DNA of 64,000 nucleotides from HTCC2207 sp002685195 (GCA_051201675.1 CP179212.1:1860001-1924000), one strand, 5' to 3'; positions 25,485 through 34,914 are shown, counted from the stretch's first letter. Program-made: numbers and translations. Notes: a model not told the origin generated them from the letters alone.

Positions 25485-26993
25485 ATGTCTCTTGCAGTGA
25501 TTCAAAGTCGCGCCAAATCGGGTATCGATGCTCCTTTAGTGTCTGTAGAAGTGCATCTATCCAACGGACTCCCCGCATTTCACCTAGTAGGCCTTCCTGA
25601 AACCTCTGTTAAAGAAAGTAAGGACCGAGTTCGAAGTGCAATTATAAACTCTCATTTTGAGTTTCCAGCAAGGCGCATAACTGTAAATCTCGCGCCTGCC
25701 GATATCCCCAAAGAAGGTAGTCGATTTGATCTAGCAATTGCAATAGGCATTCTTGCTGCATCTGAGCAGATACCCGCAAATTGCTTAAATGAATATGAAT
25801 TTATTGGCGAACTAGCTCTAACAGGCGACATAAGATCAGTAGAAGCAATTCTACCATCAGCTCAGCAAGCTGCTAAAAAGCAACACAAGCTAATTATCGC
25901 AACAGCTAATGCTCCTGAGGCTCGCTTGGTGGAGTCTTTAGAGATCTTACCGGCAAATCATCTTCTTGAAATATCTGCGCATCTCCACGACCGTCAATTA
26001 TTAGAACCCTGGATCGGTCAAATAGTAAAATCTGATCGGGCCAATCCAGAACTAAGAGACATTATTGGTCAACACCATGCCAAGAGGGCCATGGAGTTAG
26101 CTGCAACTGGCGGACACAACCTGCTTTTTTATGGGCCTCCAGGCACAGGTAAAACAATGCTCGCTAGTCGTTTACCTGGAATCTTGCCGCCGCTATCCAA
26201 CCAAGAAGCATTAGAAGTCGCCGCCATTCACTCGGTTGCAGGTAAAGGTTTGAGAAAAAACATTTGGGAAAGGCCGTTCCGCGCGCCTCACCACACTGCC
26301 TCTGCTGCTGCATTGGTGGGTGGCGGTGCCTCACCAAGACCTGGGGAGATATCTTTGGCGCATAAGGGTGTTCTCTTTCTAGATGAGCTACCAGAATTTT
26401 CTCGCAACGTATTAGAAGTGCTTAGAGAGCCCCTCGAATCCGGGAAGATCATGATATCCAGAGTATCAGCTCAAACCGAGTACCCTGCAAGTTTCCAATT
26501 GAGTGCCGCAATGAATCCCTGCCCATGTGGATACCTAGGGGGCAAGCGTTGTGTATGTTCACTTGATCAGATTACTCGCTACAGAAATAAAATTTCAGGC
26601 CCGTTAATGGATCGTATTGATCTTCACGTTCAGGTTAGTGCAATTGATAATCATGATCTTTTAAATCAATCCTCGGCGCCCAAAGGGGAATCCAATGATC
26701 AAATTCAAAAAAGAGTGTGTGCAGCCCGTGATCGGCAGCTGAAACGTCAAGGAAAAATCAACAATCAACTTACCAGTAAAGAAATTCGACAACTATGCCC
26801 TCTCGATGAGCCGCTCAGGGATTTGATGAATAAAGCTATAGAACGTTTCGGCCTGTCTGCTCGAGGCTTTTATCGAGTGTTAAAGGTAGCCAGAAGCCTA
26901 GCTGACCTTGAGGCGTCAGAATACCCTAAATCTCGGCATTATCAGGAAGCCTTAAGTTACCGCCCTACTATTCCAGAAAATCAACATAGTTAA
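25485..26993 (+). CDS. comM: ComM / YifB Mg-chelatase-like AAA+ helicase
   Basis: ComM is a hexameric branch-migration helicase that aids integration of foreign DNA during natural transformation. The 502-residue protein has an N-terminal Lon-like domain (LPAFHLVGLPETSVKESKDR), Walker A GPPGTGKTMLASRL, a Mg-chelatase region (RPFRAPHHTASAAALVGGG), Walker B VLFLDELPEF and a C-terminal domain with a cysteine cluster (NPCPCGYLGGKRCVC). The ribosome site AAGGAGG is perfect. Because a type IV pilus set (51321-55944) is also present, a competence role is plausible. It ends with a 4-bp overlap on the convergent channel gene. Confidence 0.95.
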   Translation: MSLAVIQSRAKSGIDAPLVSVEVHLSNGLPAFHLVGLPETSVKESKDRVRSAIINSHFEFPARRITVNLAPADIPKEGSRFDLAIAIGILAASEQIPANCLNEYEFIGELALTGDIRSVEAILPSAQQAAKKQHKLIIATANAPEARLVESLEILPANHLLEISAHLHDRQLLEPWIGQIVKSDRANPELRDIIGQHHAKRAMELAATGGHNLLFYGPPGTGKTMLASRLPGILPPLSNQEALEVAAIHSVAGKGLRKNIWERPFRAPHHTASAAALVGGGASPRPGEISLAHKGVLFLDELPEFSRNVLEVLREPLESGKIMISRVSAQTEYPASFQLSAAMNPCPCGYLGGKRCVCSLDQITRYRNKISGPLMDRIDLHVQVSAIDNHDLLNQSSAPKGESNDQIQKRVCAARDRQLKRQGKINNQLTSKEIRQLCPLDEPLRDLMNKAIERFGLSARGFYRVLKVARSLADLEASEYPKSRHYQEALSYRPTIPENQHS

Positions 26994-27817
26994 TCTTTAA
27001 CAATTCTCTCTGGCAACGAAACGCCACACTGATGGCAATATTCTGCGTCAAGATGATGCCCATTTCGGCCACATACATTGCATTGGCGATTGTTACTTTG
27101 ACTTCCCATTTCTCGCGCTATTTCAGCGGTAAATATACCCGTGGGGATGGCAATAATACTATAACCAGTCAACATGGCCATGGTAGCGATAATCTGGCCA
27201 AACACCGTTTGCGGAGTAATATCGCCATAGCCAACGGTCGTAATGGTCACAATAGTCCAATAAATACTTCTCGGAATACTAGTGAAACCATTCTCAGGAC
27301 CCTCAACTAAAAACATCAAACTACCAAAAATAACGCTGAGTATGAGGACGACCAGAAAGAATACTAAAACTTTACGGCGCGCAGCATAGATTGATCGAAG
27401 TAGGAGATTAGCCTCGGTTAGATAACGCACTAACTTGAATACCCGGAATATCCGCAACACCCTCAACAGGCGAATGACTAGCCAGTAACTTGCACCAGGA
27501 AAAATTAATGCCAGATAGGTTGGTACAATCGATAGTAGGTCAACCAAACCATAAAAACTAAATATATAACGCAATGGCTTTGGCGAAGAATAGATACGCA
27601 GACAATATTCTAATGAGAAAAGCGCTGTAAACCCCCACTCCAACCAAAACAACCAAGAACCGTAATCACTATGTATCCCAGCGATAGAATCCAGCACAAC
27701 CGCTAAAACACTCACTAAAATAAGATAGATAAGAACAATATCAAAGCGTTGACCAGCAACTGTATCCGTACCAAAGATAACTTGATAAATTCTGTCTCTC
27801 AATGATAAATCAACCAT
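26990..27817 (-). CDS. Voltage-gated-type potassium channel with C-terminal zinc ribbon
   Basis: A 275-residue six-span channel subunit. An arginine-rich S4 helix (RLLRVLRIFRVFKLVRYL) forms the voltage sensor, and the selectivity filter TVGYGD is at residues 194-199, followed by the S6 helix. The cytoplasmic tail ends in a small zinc-ribbon-like module, CNVCGRNGHHLDAEYCHQCG. This is a Kv-like tetrameric K+ channel of the inner membrane. The ligand or role of the ribbon is not known. Its ATG follows AGGGATC. Confidence 0.92.
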   Translation of the reverse strand: MVDLSLRDRIYQVIFGTDTVAGQRFDIVLIYLILVSVLAVVLDSIAGIHSDYGSWLFWLEWGFTALFSLEYCLRIYSSPKPLRYIFSFYGLVDLLSIVPTYLALIFPGASYWLVIRLLRVLRIFRVFKLVRYLTEANLLLRSIYAARRKVLVFFLVVLILSVIFGSLMFLVEGPENGFTSIPRSIYWTIVTITTVGYGDITPQTVFGQIIATMAMLTGYSIIAIPTGIFTAEIAREMGSQSNNRQCNVCGRNGHHLDAEYCHQCGVSLPERIVKD

Positions 27818-28013
27818 GATCCCTACCTTGGTAGAAAAAGTTAAACGAGTACAGATGATACTCCGAGATCAAACTATAGAACATTAAAAGTCTAGCGGCT
27901 AACCAATGGACATCCAAACATACTATAGAATTTCTAGATCGCTCTTTTAATGCTAAAGTATCTCAAAATTTTTATTAACACTGACATAGCGTAAAAGGCG
28001 TGGAACACTCATC

Positions 28014-28937
28014 ATGATCAATCAAAGAATGTCTGCTAAAGACTGGTCAATGCTGTTGCTACTCTCCTGCCTATGGGGCGGCTCATTCTTTTTTATCGGA
28101 ATCGCTGTCTCAGAACTCCCTCCACTGACGATTGTTACCTTGCGTGTTGGCTTGGCCGCGGCTGTGCTTTGGACTTTTTTGCTCGTTACTGGTGGTGAAG
28201 CTCCCAAATCTTTGAAGCTATGGGGTACATTTTTTGTCTTAGGTTTACTTAATAATGTTATTCCCTTCTCTCTGATAGTCTGGGGGCAAACGCATATCGC
28301 ATCGGGCCTAGCGTCTATTATCAATGCAACTACACCGCTATTTACTGTGTTAATCGCAGGTATATTTTTATCTGATGAGCATATCACCCCGGCTAAATTA
28401 ACTGGGGTTATTATGGGGCTTTTGGGCGTCATACTATTAATCGGGCCGTCGGTACTAGCTGGCACAAATTCAGACAGTACAGCGCAGCTAGCAGTTGTGG
28501 GGGCCGCCATCTCCTATGGATTCGCCACCGTATATGGTCGACGCTTCAAGGCAATGGGAATATCTCCGCTAACAATTGTCATTGGACAAGTAACGGCGGC
28601 CTCTATTATTTTAATACCCTTAACTTTTTTCATAGAGAGGCCAGATCAAATACCCAACCCGAGTATCTCTATCTGGCTAGCAATCTTATCTCTTGCTATT
28701 TTCTCAACGGCATTCGCCTATATTTTATTTTTTCGTATATTATCTTCCGCAGGTGCCACTAATGTTGTCTTAGTTACCTTCTTGGTCCCAATAACTGCAA
28801 GTCTATTAGGCTGGCTTGTGTTGGACGAAGTCCTCTACATCGAGCATTTCATCGGTATGCTCTGCATCGGCTTGGGATTGACTGTCATTGATGGAAGAAT
28901 TTTAAATAAAGTTATAAGATCACTCAAACGTCCATAA
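28014..28937 (+). CDS. EamA/DMT-family transporter
   Basis: A 307-residue exporter-like membrane protein with ten spans in two EamA repeats. Typical motifs are LLLLSCLWGGSFFFIGIAV, ASGLASIINATTPLFTVLIAG and VLVTFLVPITASLLGWLVLDE. The family exports amino acids and other metabolites; the substrate is not predictable. It resembles the transporter at 14275 only at family level. The upstream 196 bp gap is shared with the divergent channel gene. Confidence 0.9.
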   Translation: MINQRMSAKDWSMLLLLSCLWGGSFFFIGIAVSELPPLTIVTLRVGLAAAVLWTFLLVTGGEAPKSLKLWGTFFVLGLLNNVIPFSLIVWGQTHIASGLASIINATTPLFTVLIAGIFLSDEHITPAKLTGVIMGLLGVILLIGPSVLAGTNSDSTAQLAVVGAAISYGFATVYGRRFKAMGISPLTIVIGQVTAASIILIPLTFFIERPDQIPNPSISIWLAILSLAIFSTAFAYILFFRILSSAGATNVVLVTFLVPITASLLGWLVLDEVLYIEHFIGMLCIGLGLTVIDGRILNKVIRSLKRP

Positions 28938-29026
28938 TCACAGTCAATTTTTAGTAGATTGAGCTAACAAGCCAAATACAGCTAAACTCTCATCTTAAAA
29001 TCGACCCAATTGATAGGAGCCTCATC

Positions 29027-30025
29027 ATTAATCAAATCAGTATCGAAGTTACCGAATCTGGGGCGCCAGAAGTACTGCAACCCACTTCAAGACCAATACC
29101 AGAGCCTTCAGCTACTCAAGTATTAATTGAGATTGCTGCAGCTGGCATAAATCGTCCTGATGTCTTTCAACGCTTGGGCTTCTATCCACCACCTCCAGGG
29201 GTGACAGACATTCCAGGATTAGAGGTATCTGGGACGATAGTGTCTGTAGGGTCAGCTACCAACCGTTGGAAGGTTGGTGATCAGGTCTGCGCTCTACTAT
29301 CCGGTGGTGGTTATGCTAAATATGCAATTGCCGAAGAGTCTTTGTGCCTCCCCATTCCACAAGGCCTCGCACTTGAAGATGCCGCTGCACTGCCAGAAAC
29401 CTGCTTTACCGTGTGGCACAACCTCTTTGAGCGCGCCGCGTTAAAAGCCGGTGAATGGCTATTAATTCATGGAGGTTCCAGCGGTATTGGCACTACGGCC
29501 ATACAAATGGCTTCTAGTCTTGGTGTCAATGTTATCGCCACTGCAGGAACCGAGGAAAAATGTCTTGCCTGTGAGCAACTGGGCGCAGTTAAAGCGATTA
29601 ATTACAACAAGGAAGACTTTGTTCAAACCTGTAAAGAGCTCACAGACTCCGGAGTAAATGTAGTACTGGATATGGTGGGTGGTGACTATGTACAGAAGAA
29701 TTTTTCTGCCTGTGCTCCTCGCGCCAGAATAGTAAATATTGCCTTTTTACGCGGCTCAAAGGTTGAAGTAGATCTGATGCCCATCATGCTAAAACAGCTT
29801 GTACTAACTGGTTCTACTCTGCGCGCACAACCCTTAGAAAACAAAGCGCGAATAGCCGCCGGTGTTGAATCTGAAGTTTGGCCGCTGATTGTCTCAGGCA
29901 ATTTTAAGCCGATTATTCATAACCGACTAAAGATGACAGACGCTCACAAAGGTCATACCTTGATGGAGAGTAATCAACATATCGGCAAAATTCTACTGCT
30001 TAATAGCAAGGAAATACCTGAATAA
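29027..30025 (+). CDS. NAD(P)H:quinone oxidoreductase, zeta-crystallin type (apparent ATT start)
   Basis: A 332-residue medium-chain dehydrogenase of the PIG3/zeta-crystallin type. The N-terminal domain is SIEVTESGAPEVLQPTSRP, with AAAGINRPDVFQRLG and the PPPPGVTDIPGLEVSG motif. The cofactor motif is HGGSSGIGTTAIQMA, which favours NADPH, and the C-terminus ends in AHKGHTLMESNQHIGKILL. No zinc-binding residues are seen. There is no ATG, GTG or TTG before codon 50; the conserved N-terminus requires starting at the ATT at 29027, which has AGGAG seven bases upstream. A shorter start at 29174 would remove the first strands of the fold. The stop overlaps the yciH start by one base. Confidence 0.85.
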   Translation: MNQISIEVTESGAPEVLQPTSRPIPEPSATQVLIEIAAAGINRPDVFQRLGFYPPPPGVTDIPGLEVSGTIVSVGSATNRWKVGDQVCALLSGGGYAKYAIAEESLCLPIPQGLALEDAAALPETCFTVWHNLFERAALKAGEWLLIHGGSSGIGTTAIQMASSLGVNVIATAGTEEKCLACEQLGAVKAINYNKEDFVQTCKELTDSGVNVVLDMVGGDYVQKNFSACAPRARIVNIAFLRGSKVEVDLMPIMLKQLVLTGSTLRAQPLENKARIAAGVESEVWPLIVSGNFKPIIHNRLKMTDAHKGHTLMESNQHIGKILLLNSKEIPE

Positions 30026-30348
30026 TGAGTACTAAAAACTCTCGTCTCGTTTACTCCACTGATTCTGGTCGGATCACAGAGCCTGAAGTCTCTAAAATCG
30101 TGCAAGGAGACGGTATTGTCCGTATTCGGAGAGAAACAAAAGGACGCAAAGGCAAGGGAGTTACCACATTAAGTGGGTTTAGTATGTCTGAATCAGAGCT
30201 AAAAGTTCTGGCCAAGCAACTCAAGCAAAAATGCTCCACTGGCGGAACAGTCAAAGATGGCATGATTGAAATTCAAGGTGATCACCGTGAAATACTTAAG
30301 GTCGAGCTGGAAAAACGCGGTTTAACCGCTAAATTAGCTGGGGGTTAG
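30025..30348 (+). CDS. yciH: SUI1/eIF1-family translation factor YciH
   Basis: A 107-residue protein of the SUI1 domain. The core is VRIRRETKGRKGKGVTTLSG with GGTVKDGMIEIQGDHREILKVELEKRG, matching archaeal and eukaryotic eIF1. The family is thought to influence start-codon selection and has been implicated in translation inhibition under stress. Its ATG overlaps the stop of the quinone oxidoreductase (TAATGA) and its stop is one base before the next GTG, so the three genes are translationally coupled. Confidence 0.93.
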   Translation: MSTKNSRLVYSTDSGRITEPEVSKIVQGDGIVRIRRETKGRKGKGVTTLSGFSMSESELKVLAKQLKQKCSTGGTVKDGMIEIQGDHREILKVELEKRGLTAKLAGG

Positions 30349-30349
30349 G

Positions 30350-32257
30350 GTGCAGAAATCAAAAATCACTACGCCTTTCGGTAGCTGGCCTTCAAAAATA
30401 ACTGCCGAGCTCATCACTCGTGCAGCCCCCAGTCTTAACTGGGTGCAGTCTCATAGCGATCGATTGTTTTGGGTGGAAAACCGTCCATGGGAAGCAGGTC
30501 GCAGTGTCATTATGTGTAAACAAGCTGATGGCCAAATTGTTGATCTTTTCTCTAGCCCGTTTAGCCACTCTAGTAAGGTGCATGAATACGGTGGTGCGGC
30601 GTATACCGTAGCTAAAGACATACTTTATTTCGTCAACGCAGCCGATCAACGTATTTATCAACTTGATCTGACCGGCAATAAAATACCGAAAGCGATTACA
30701 CCCAAAGGACCTTGGAGATTTGCCGACCTAATCATTGATGAGATTAATGACACACTGATTGCTGTGTGTGAACACCATCGTGAAAACCAAGAACCTGAAA
30801 ATTATATCGCAAGCATCAAATTCAATTTAGAGAACGTTGTTATTGAGCGACTTGTTTTTGGTGCTGACTTTTATGCCTACCCGCGCCTGAGTCCCGATAA
30901 TCAGCAGTTTTGTTGGATTCAATGGGATCATCCGCAAATGCCTTGGGATGCGACGCAATTGTGGCGAGCCCAATATAGAGATGACTCTCTTAGTAATCAT
31001 CAATTAATTGCTGGCGAAGATAATAACGAGGCAATATTTCAACCTCAATGGTCTCCAGATAACCAACTATATTTTGTCTCAGATGAAAACAATTGGTGGA
31101 ATATTTATCGCTTTAATCTGGGCCATAGTGAATCTGTCTTTACCAGCGAAACTGAATTTGCTACTCCATTATGGCAACTTGGGATGAGTACCTATTGTTT
31201 TCTTGATGACCACCTTATCGGATGCTCTTGGACAAGCGATGGCATATGGCAAACCGGAGTTATTAATACTAAAACACATACGCTCAACCCCATTGCTAGT
31301 GAATACACTAGTCTGCATGGCGTCTGCAGTCATGGTGGTAATGTTTGCATGGTTGCCGGAGCCGCGGCCATCCCAGAAGAAATTATCAGTATTACACCTC
31401 TATCAAGTCCGACTGTTGTCTACTCTCCAGCGTCACTGCCAATAGATACAGAGGAACTCTCACAGCCTGAGTCGATCTTTTTCCCAAGTGCTGAAGGGAA
31501 AATAGTTCATGCCTTTTACTACCCTCCAGCTAATACCCTACATGATGCTGACTATAGCGATTTACCACCTGCGATTGCTATCTGCCATGGCGGCCCCACC
31601 GGCGCAACAGATAGCGGGCTAAATCTCAAAATACAGTACTGGACAAACCGAGGCTTCGCTGTGGTGGATATCAACTATCGCGGAAGTACCGGCTTTGGCC
31701 GCACCTATCGGCAAGAACTGGTCAATGCTTGGGGATTGGCCGATGTTGAAGACACACAATATGCAATGACTTATCTCGCTAGCAAAGGAAAAATTGACTT
31801 GGACCGCTGTATTATCCGCGGTGGTAGTGCCGGAGGTTATACCGTACTTTCAGCTTTGACCTTCACCGATACATTTAAAGCCGGCGCTAGTTTGTATGGC
31901 ATCGGTGATCTTGAGACGCTAGCCACTGATACTCATAAATTTGAGTCCCGTTACCTAGATAGTTTAATTGGACCTTATCCAGAGCAAAAAGAGGTGTATA
32001 GGGCTCGCTCGCCAATTCATCATGCCGAAGGTTTAAATTGCCCAGTCATTTTTTTACAGGGCCTTGAAGATAAGGTAGTCCCCCCCAACCAAGCTGAAAT
32101 GATGGTTAATATTTTGCAACTAAAAGGAATTAAAGTCGCCCATGTAACATTTGATGATGAAGGTCATGGGTTTCGAAAAGCCGACAATATTATTCATGCT
32201 ATGGAGTCAGAGCTGAATTTCTATCGCCAGGTCTTCGATCTTGAGGAAAATCAATAA
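30350..32257 (+). CDS. S9 family peptidase (acylaminoacyl-peptidase type), cytoplasmic
   Basis: A 635-residue S9 peptidase without a signal peptide. The start is a GTG at 30350, one base after the yciH stop. The N-terminal propeller includes YPRLSPDNQQFCWIQWDHPQMPWD, and the hydrolase domain has CHGGPTGAT, the nucleophile GGSAGGYTVL, the acid in GLEDKVVPPNQ and the His in DDEGHGF. This type releases dipeptides or acylated residues from short peptides. It differs from the exported S9 enzyme at 12302. greB begins 4 bp after its stop. Confidence 0.92.
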   Translation: MQKSKITTPFGSWPSKITAELITRAAPSLNWVQSHSDRLFWVENRPWEAGRSVIMCKQADGQIVDLFSSPFSHSSKVHEYGGAAYTVAKDILYFVNAADQRIYQLDLTGNKIPKAITPKGPWRFADLIIDEINDTLIAVCEHHRENQEPENYIASIKFNLENVVIERLVFGADFYAYPRLSPDNQQFCWIQWDHPQMPWDATQLWRAQYRDDSLSNHQLIAGEDNNEAIFQPQWSPDNQLYFVSDENNWWNIYRFNLGHSESVFTSETEFATPLWQLGMSTYCFLDDHLIGCSWTSDGIWQTGVINTKTHTLNPIASEYTSLHGVCSHGGNVCMVAGAAAIPEEIISITPLSSPTVVYSPASLPIDTEELSQPESIFFPSAEGKIVHAFYYPPANTLHDADYSDLPPAIAICHGGPTGATDSGLNLKIQYWTNRGFAVVDINYRGSTGFGRTYRQELVNAWGLADVEDTQYAMTYLASKGKIDLDRCIIRGGSAGGYTVLSALTFTDTFKAGASLYGIGDLETLATDTHKFESRYLDSLIGPYPEQKEVYRARSPIHHAEGLNCPVIFLQGLEDKVVPPNQAEMMVNILQLKGIKVAHVTFDDEGHGFRKADNIIHAMESELNFYRQVFDLEENQ

Positions 32258-32261
32258 ACAA

Positions 32262-32759
32262 ATGTCACGCTATCGACCGCCACAACCGAAACGGTCTCCC
32301 TATATAACAGCAGAGGGAGCGGCGAATATTCGTGCCGAAATTCGACAGTTATGGAAAGTAGAGCGGCCTGAAATCACTCAAGTTGTTCATGAAGCTGCTA
32401 AAAATGGTGATCGATCAGAGAATGGCGATTATATCTATGGTAAACGCCGGCTTCGCGAGATAGACAGTAGAGTTCGCTATTTGACCAAGCGCCTTGAAGA
32501 AGCCGACATTGTTGAGGACAAACCTAGGGATCCATCGCTGGTGTTTTTTTCAGCCTGGGTAACTGTTGAAGATCAAGAAAGTCTTGAAAAAGTCACCTAT
32601 CGTCTAGTTGGCTCAGATGAGATCGACCCTGCTAAACAGTGGATTAGCATAGACTCGCCGATAGCTCTAGCGCTAATTGGCAAATCCGTGAATACAGAAG
32701 TCACGGTCATAACCCCCGCTGGGGAGCGAACTATTGTGATCATCAAGATAGATTACTAA
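32262..32759 (+). CDS. greB: Transcription elongation factor GreB
   Basis: It rescues backtracked RNA polymerase by stimulating transcript cleavage. The 165-residue protein starts at the ATG at 32262 (MSRYRPPQPKRSPYITAEG); an in-frame TTG at 32241 lies within the preceding gene. The coiled-coil domain carries the catalytic acidic tip (AAKNGDRSENGDYIYGKRRL) and the C-terminal FKBP-like domain follows. The extra N-terminal patch rich in basic residues and the YIYGK motif distinguish GreB from GreA. Its stop overlaps convergent pdxH by 4 bp. Confidence 0.95.
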   Translation: MSRYRPPQPKRSPYITAEGAANIRAEIRQLWKVERPEITQVVHEAAKNGDRSENGDYIYGKRRLREIDSRVRYLTKRLEEADIVEDKPRDPSLVFFSAWVTVEDQESLEKVTYRLVGSDEIDPAKQWISIDSPIALALIGKSVNTEVTVITPAGERTIVIIKIDY

Positions 32760-33391
32760 GGGGATAATCTAGAGATTTCCCAATTATCTCCTCGCCGTAA
32801 AAAACAAAATCGATCGTGAAGTCGTTTTTCTCCACCCTGCCAAAATTCAAACTCCTCAGGAATAATTCTATACCCTCCCCAAAAGTCAGGCACAGGAACC
32901 TCAGATGAGGAAAATTTTTCCTGAATAGCTTTAAAATTACTTTCCAAGATATCACGGGATGCGATGGGACTACTCTGATCAGATGCCCAAGCAGCTAACT
33001 GACTAGACAAGGGACGACTGTTGAAATATTCAACTACCTCAGTATCAGCCAAACGCTCAGCTCGACCCCCGACAATCACCTGACGATCCAACTGAAGCCA
33101 AGAGAATTGGATGCTCGCTTGTGAATTTGAATTGATATTTAGCGCTTTGCGACTGCTCAAATTAGTATAAAAAACAAACCCATTCTCATCAAAACCTTTC
33201 AATAAGACCACACGCTGCCACGGTCTACCGCTATCATCAACCGTTGCGAGACACATGGCTGTAGGATCGATGATATTCGCATCTAACGCCTGCTGCATCC
33301 AAGCGTCAAACTGCTCAAATGGACAAGTATTCAGTGAATCTCGAGATAGTTTCCCATAGTCATACTCTCGTCGATTATCTTTAAGAGTCAT
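32756..33391 (-). CDS. pdxH: Pyridoxamine 5'-phosphate oxidase
   Basis: An FMN enzyme that oxidises pyridoxine or pyridoxamine phosphate to PLP. The 211-residue length is standard. Motifs include MCLATVDDSGRPWQRVVLLKG, YTNLSSRKALNI for FMN binding, and the C-terminal PVPDFWGGYRIIPEEFEFWQ and RLHDRFCFLR signature. It is the first of no clear operon: its ATG lies 35 bp after the SDR stop on the same strand. Confidence 0.96.
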   Translation of the reverse strand: MTLKDNRREYDYGKLSRDSLNTCPFEQFDAWMQQALDANIIDPTAMCLATVDDSGRPWQRVVLLKGFDENGFVFYTNLSSRKALNINSNSQASIQFSWLQLDRQVIVGGRAERLADTEVVEYFNSRPLSSQLAAWASDQSSPIASRDILESNFKAIQEKFSSSEVPVPDFWGGYRIIPEEFEFWQGGEKRLHDRFCFLRRGDNWEISRLSP

Positions 33392-33426
33392 AAATTATCC
33401 ATTTAGAGGAGGTTAGTTGGCAAATT

Positions 33427-34191
33427 CTACATATTTCCAATGGATTGACCGCCATCCACGGGCAAAGCAACACCATGCAAGTAAGAGCCTGCTTCGCTGG
33501 CCAATAATAAAAACGGTCCAGTCATCTCATCCATTTCACCAGGTCGACGAGCAGGAGATGAATTAAGATACGCCTGTGCCTCGGGTGATGCAAATGCGGG
33601 CGCAGTCATCTCAGTTAAAAAATAACCTGGGCACAAGGCATTGACGCGAATCCCCTTGCCCGCCCACTCCAATGACAAAGATTTAGTCAGCTGAATTACA
33701 GCAGCTTTCGAGGCTGAATAGCTTGCTTGTCCAAAAGCCACGCGAAGACCCAAGATAGAGGCTGTGTTCACAATCGAACCACCTACCCCTGCCGCAATCA
33801 TTCTTTTTGCAGCCTCTTGAGCAACAATCCAGACACCTTTCAAATTAGTGTCGATCATCTTGTCCCAACCCGACTCATCTATTTTCAGTGCGCTTTTAGC
33901 TTCCGCCACACCTGCATTATTAGCAACCACGGAAATTGTCCCAAATGCTGCCTCTCCTTGGTCAAAAGCAGACACAATAGAGTCTGAGTTTGTAACATCC
34001 ATGGCTACAGCCAGAGCTTCACCGCCAGAAGCGTTAATTTCATTGACTAATGATTCAAGTCGATCAACACGTCGAGCCGCCACAACAACTTTGGCTCCTC
34101 GCTGAGCCAAGATCTTAGCAAAATGCACTCCAAACCCGCTTGATGCGCCGGTTACCATCGCTACTTTTCCACTCATATCAAATTCTGTCAT
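33427..34191 (-). CDS. Short-chain dehydrogenase/reductase (SDR)
   Basis: A 254-residue classical SDR. The cofactor motif is TGASSGFGVHFAK with a following basic AARRVDRL, suggesting NADP(H). NNAGVAEAK is the structural motif, the catalytic tetrad is in SIVNTASILG and YSASKAAV, and the C-terminal VDGGQSIGNM is typical. It is probably a soluble oxidoreductase of the FabG-like group; the substrate is unknown. It lies between a histidine phosphatase gene and pdxH, all on the minus strand. Confidence 0.92.
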   Translation of the reverse strand: MTEFDMSGKVAMVTGASSGFGVHFAKILAQRGAKVVVAARRVDRLESLVNEINASGGEALAVAMDVTNSDSIVSAFDQGEAAFGTISVVANNAGVAEAKSALKIDESGWDKMIDTNLKGVWIVAQEAAKRMIAAGVGGSIVNTASILGLRVAFGQASYSASKAAVIQLTKSLSLEWAGKGIRVNALCPGYFLTEMTAPAFASPEAQAYLNSSPARRPGEMDEMTGPFLLLASEAGSYLHGVALPVDGGQSIGNM

Positions 34192-34221
34192 AGTTACTTC
34201 TGTCCTTTATTAATTGAAAAT

Positions 34222-34914
34222 CTACCCGTAGGTTATGTATTTTTCCATCTCATTATTATCAAAATGAGTGATATTGTTGAAGCCTGTCAAAGTCATCTTT
34301 TTTTGATTGAAAAAGAAATGGGTAATCGCCGTATTTTTGTACTGCAAGTTTAAATCAAATACAGATTCATCAGGAATACCCAAGACCAACCCAACAAAGG
34401 TGCTTATAGATCCACCAGAACCTATTGCTAAAATATTATCTCCAGTTTCCGCCATCGCTTTAATTTGATTCTGAGCATCTTCTACCCGAGATTTAAACTG
34501 CAACCAGGTTTCTGCAACCTCAGGAATACTATCTGATGTCCATGCGGTTAACATTTGGCGGAGTAATCGATAAAAATTCCTTTTATCCGTCGAATCCTCC
34601 ATAGCCTTTTGAAAAAGAGGATTATCGCCATAGGTTTTACCATAGGCTTCTGTTAGCTCAACAAAGTTATATTCATTAAGTCCCGGCAACACTACACGTT
34701 GAGAGCTATCAATTCCCATCCCCTCGCTAATTCCATTCATAGTTTGATGATGGCGGTGCATGTCACCAACAATAAACCGATCAAAGGTCACATTTCTTAA
34801 CTTAAAGTGGTTGCCTAACAGCCGTGACTGACGATGCCCTAAATCCGACAGCTGGTCGTAATTGTTTGATCCAAAAGAGGCCTGTGCATGACGCACAAGA
34901 TGTAGCTCGCTCAT
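34222..34914 (-). CDS. Histidine phosphatase family protein (phosphoglycerate-mutase-like)
   Basis: A 230-residue protein of the histidine phosphatase superfamily. The catalytic motif is LVRHAQASFGSNNYDQLSD, with His as phosphoacceptor and Ala instead of Gly in the usual RHG. The second catalytic His is represented in ILAIGSGGSISTFVGLVLG, where Ser-Gly replaces the common SHG; this weakens a prediction of normal phosphatase activity. No regulator or substrate gene adjoins it. It could be a phosphatase or a regulatory relative. Confidence 0.82.
   Translation of the reverse strand: MSELHLVRHAQASFGSNNYDQLSDLGHRQSRLLGNHFKLRNVTFDRFIVGDMHRHHQTMNGISEGMGIDSSQRVVLPGLNEYNFVELTEAYGKTYGDNPLFQKAMEDSTDKRNFYRLLRQMLTAWTSDSIPEVAETWLQFKSRVEDAQNQIKAMAETGDNILAIGSGGSISTFVGLVLGIPDESVFDLNLQYKNTAITHFFFNQKKMTLTGFNNITHFDNNEMEKYITYG

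Noticed and set aside
28022..28510. 162-codon frame on the minus strand inside the EamA transporter
   Set aside because: It is a shadow of the transporter gene with no family-like composition.
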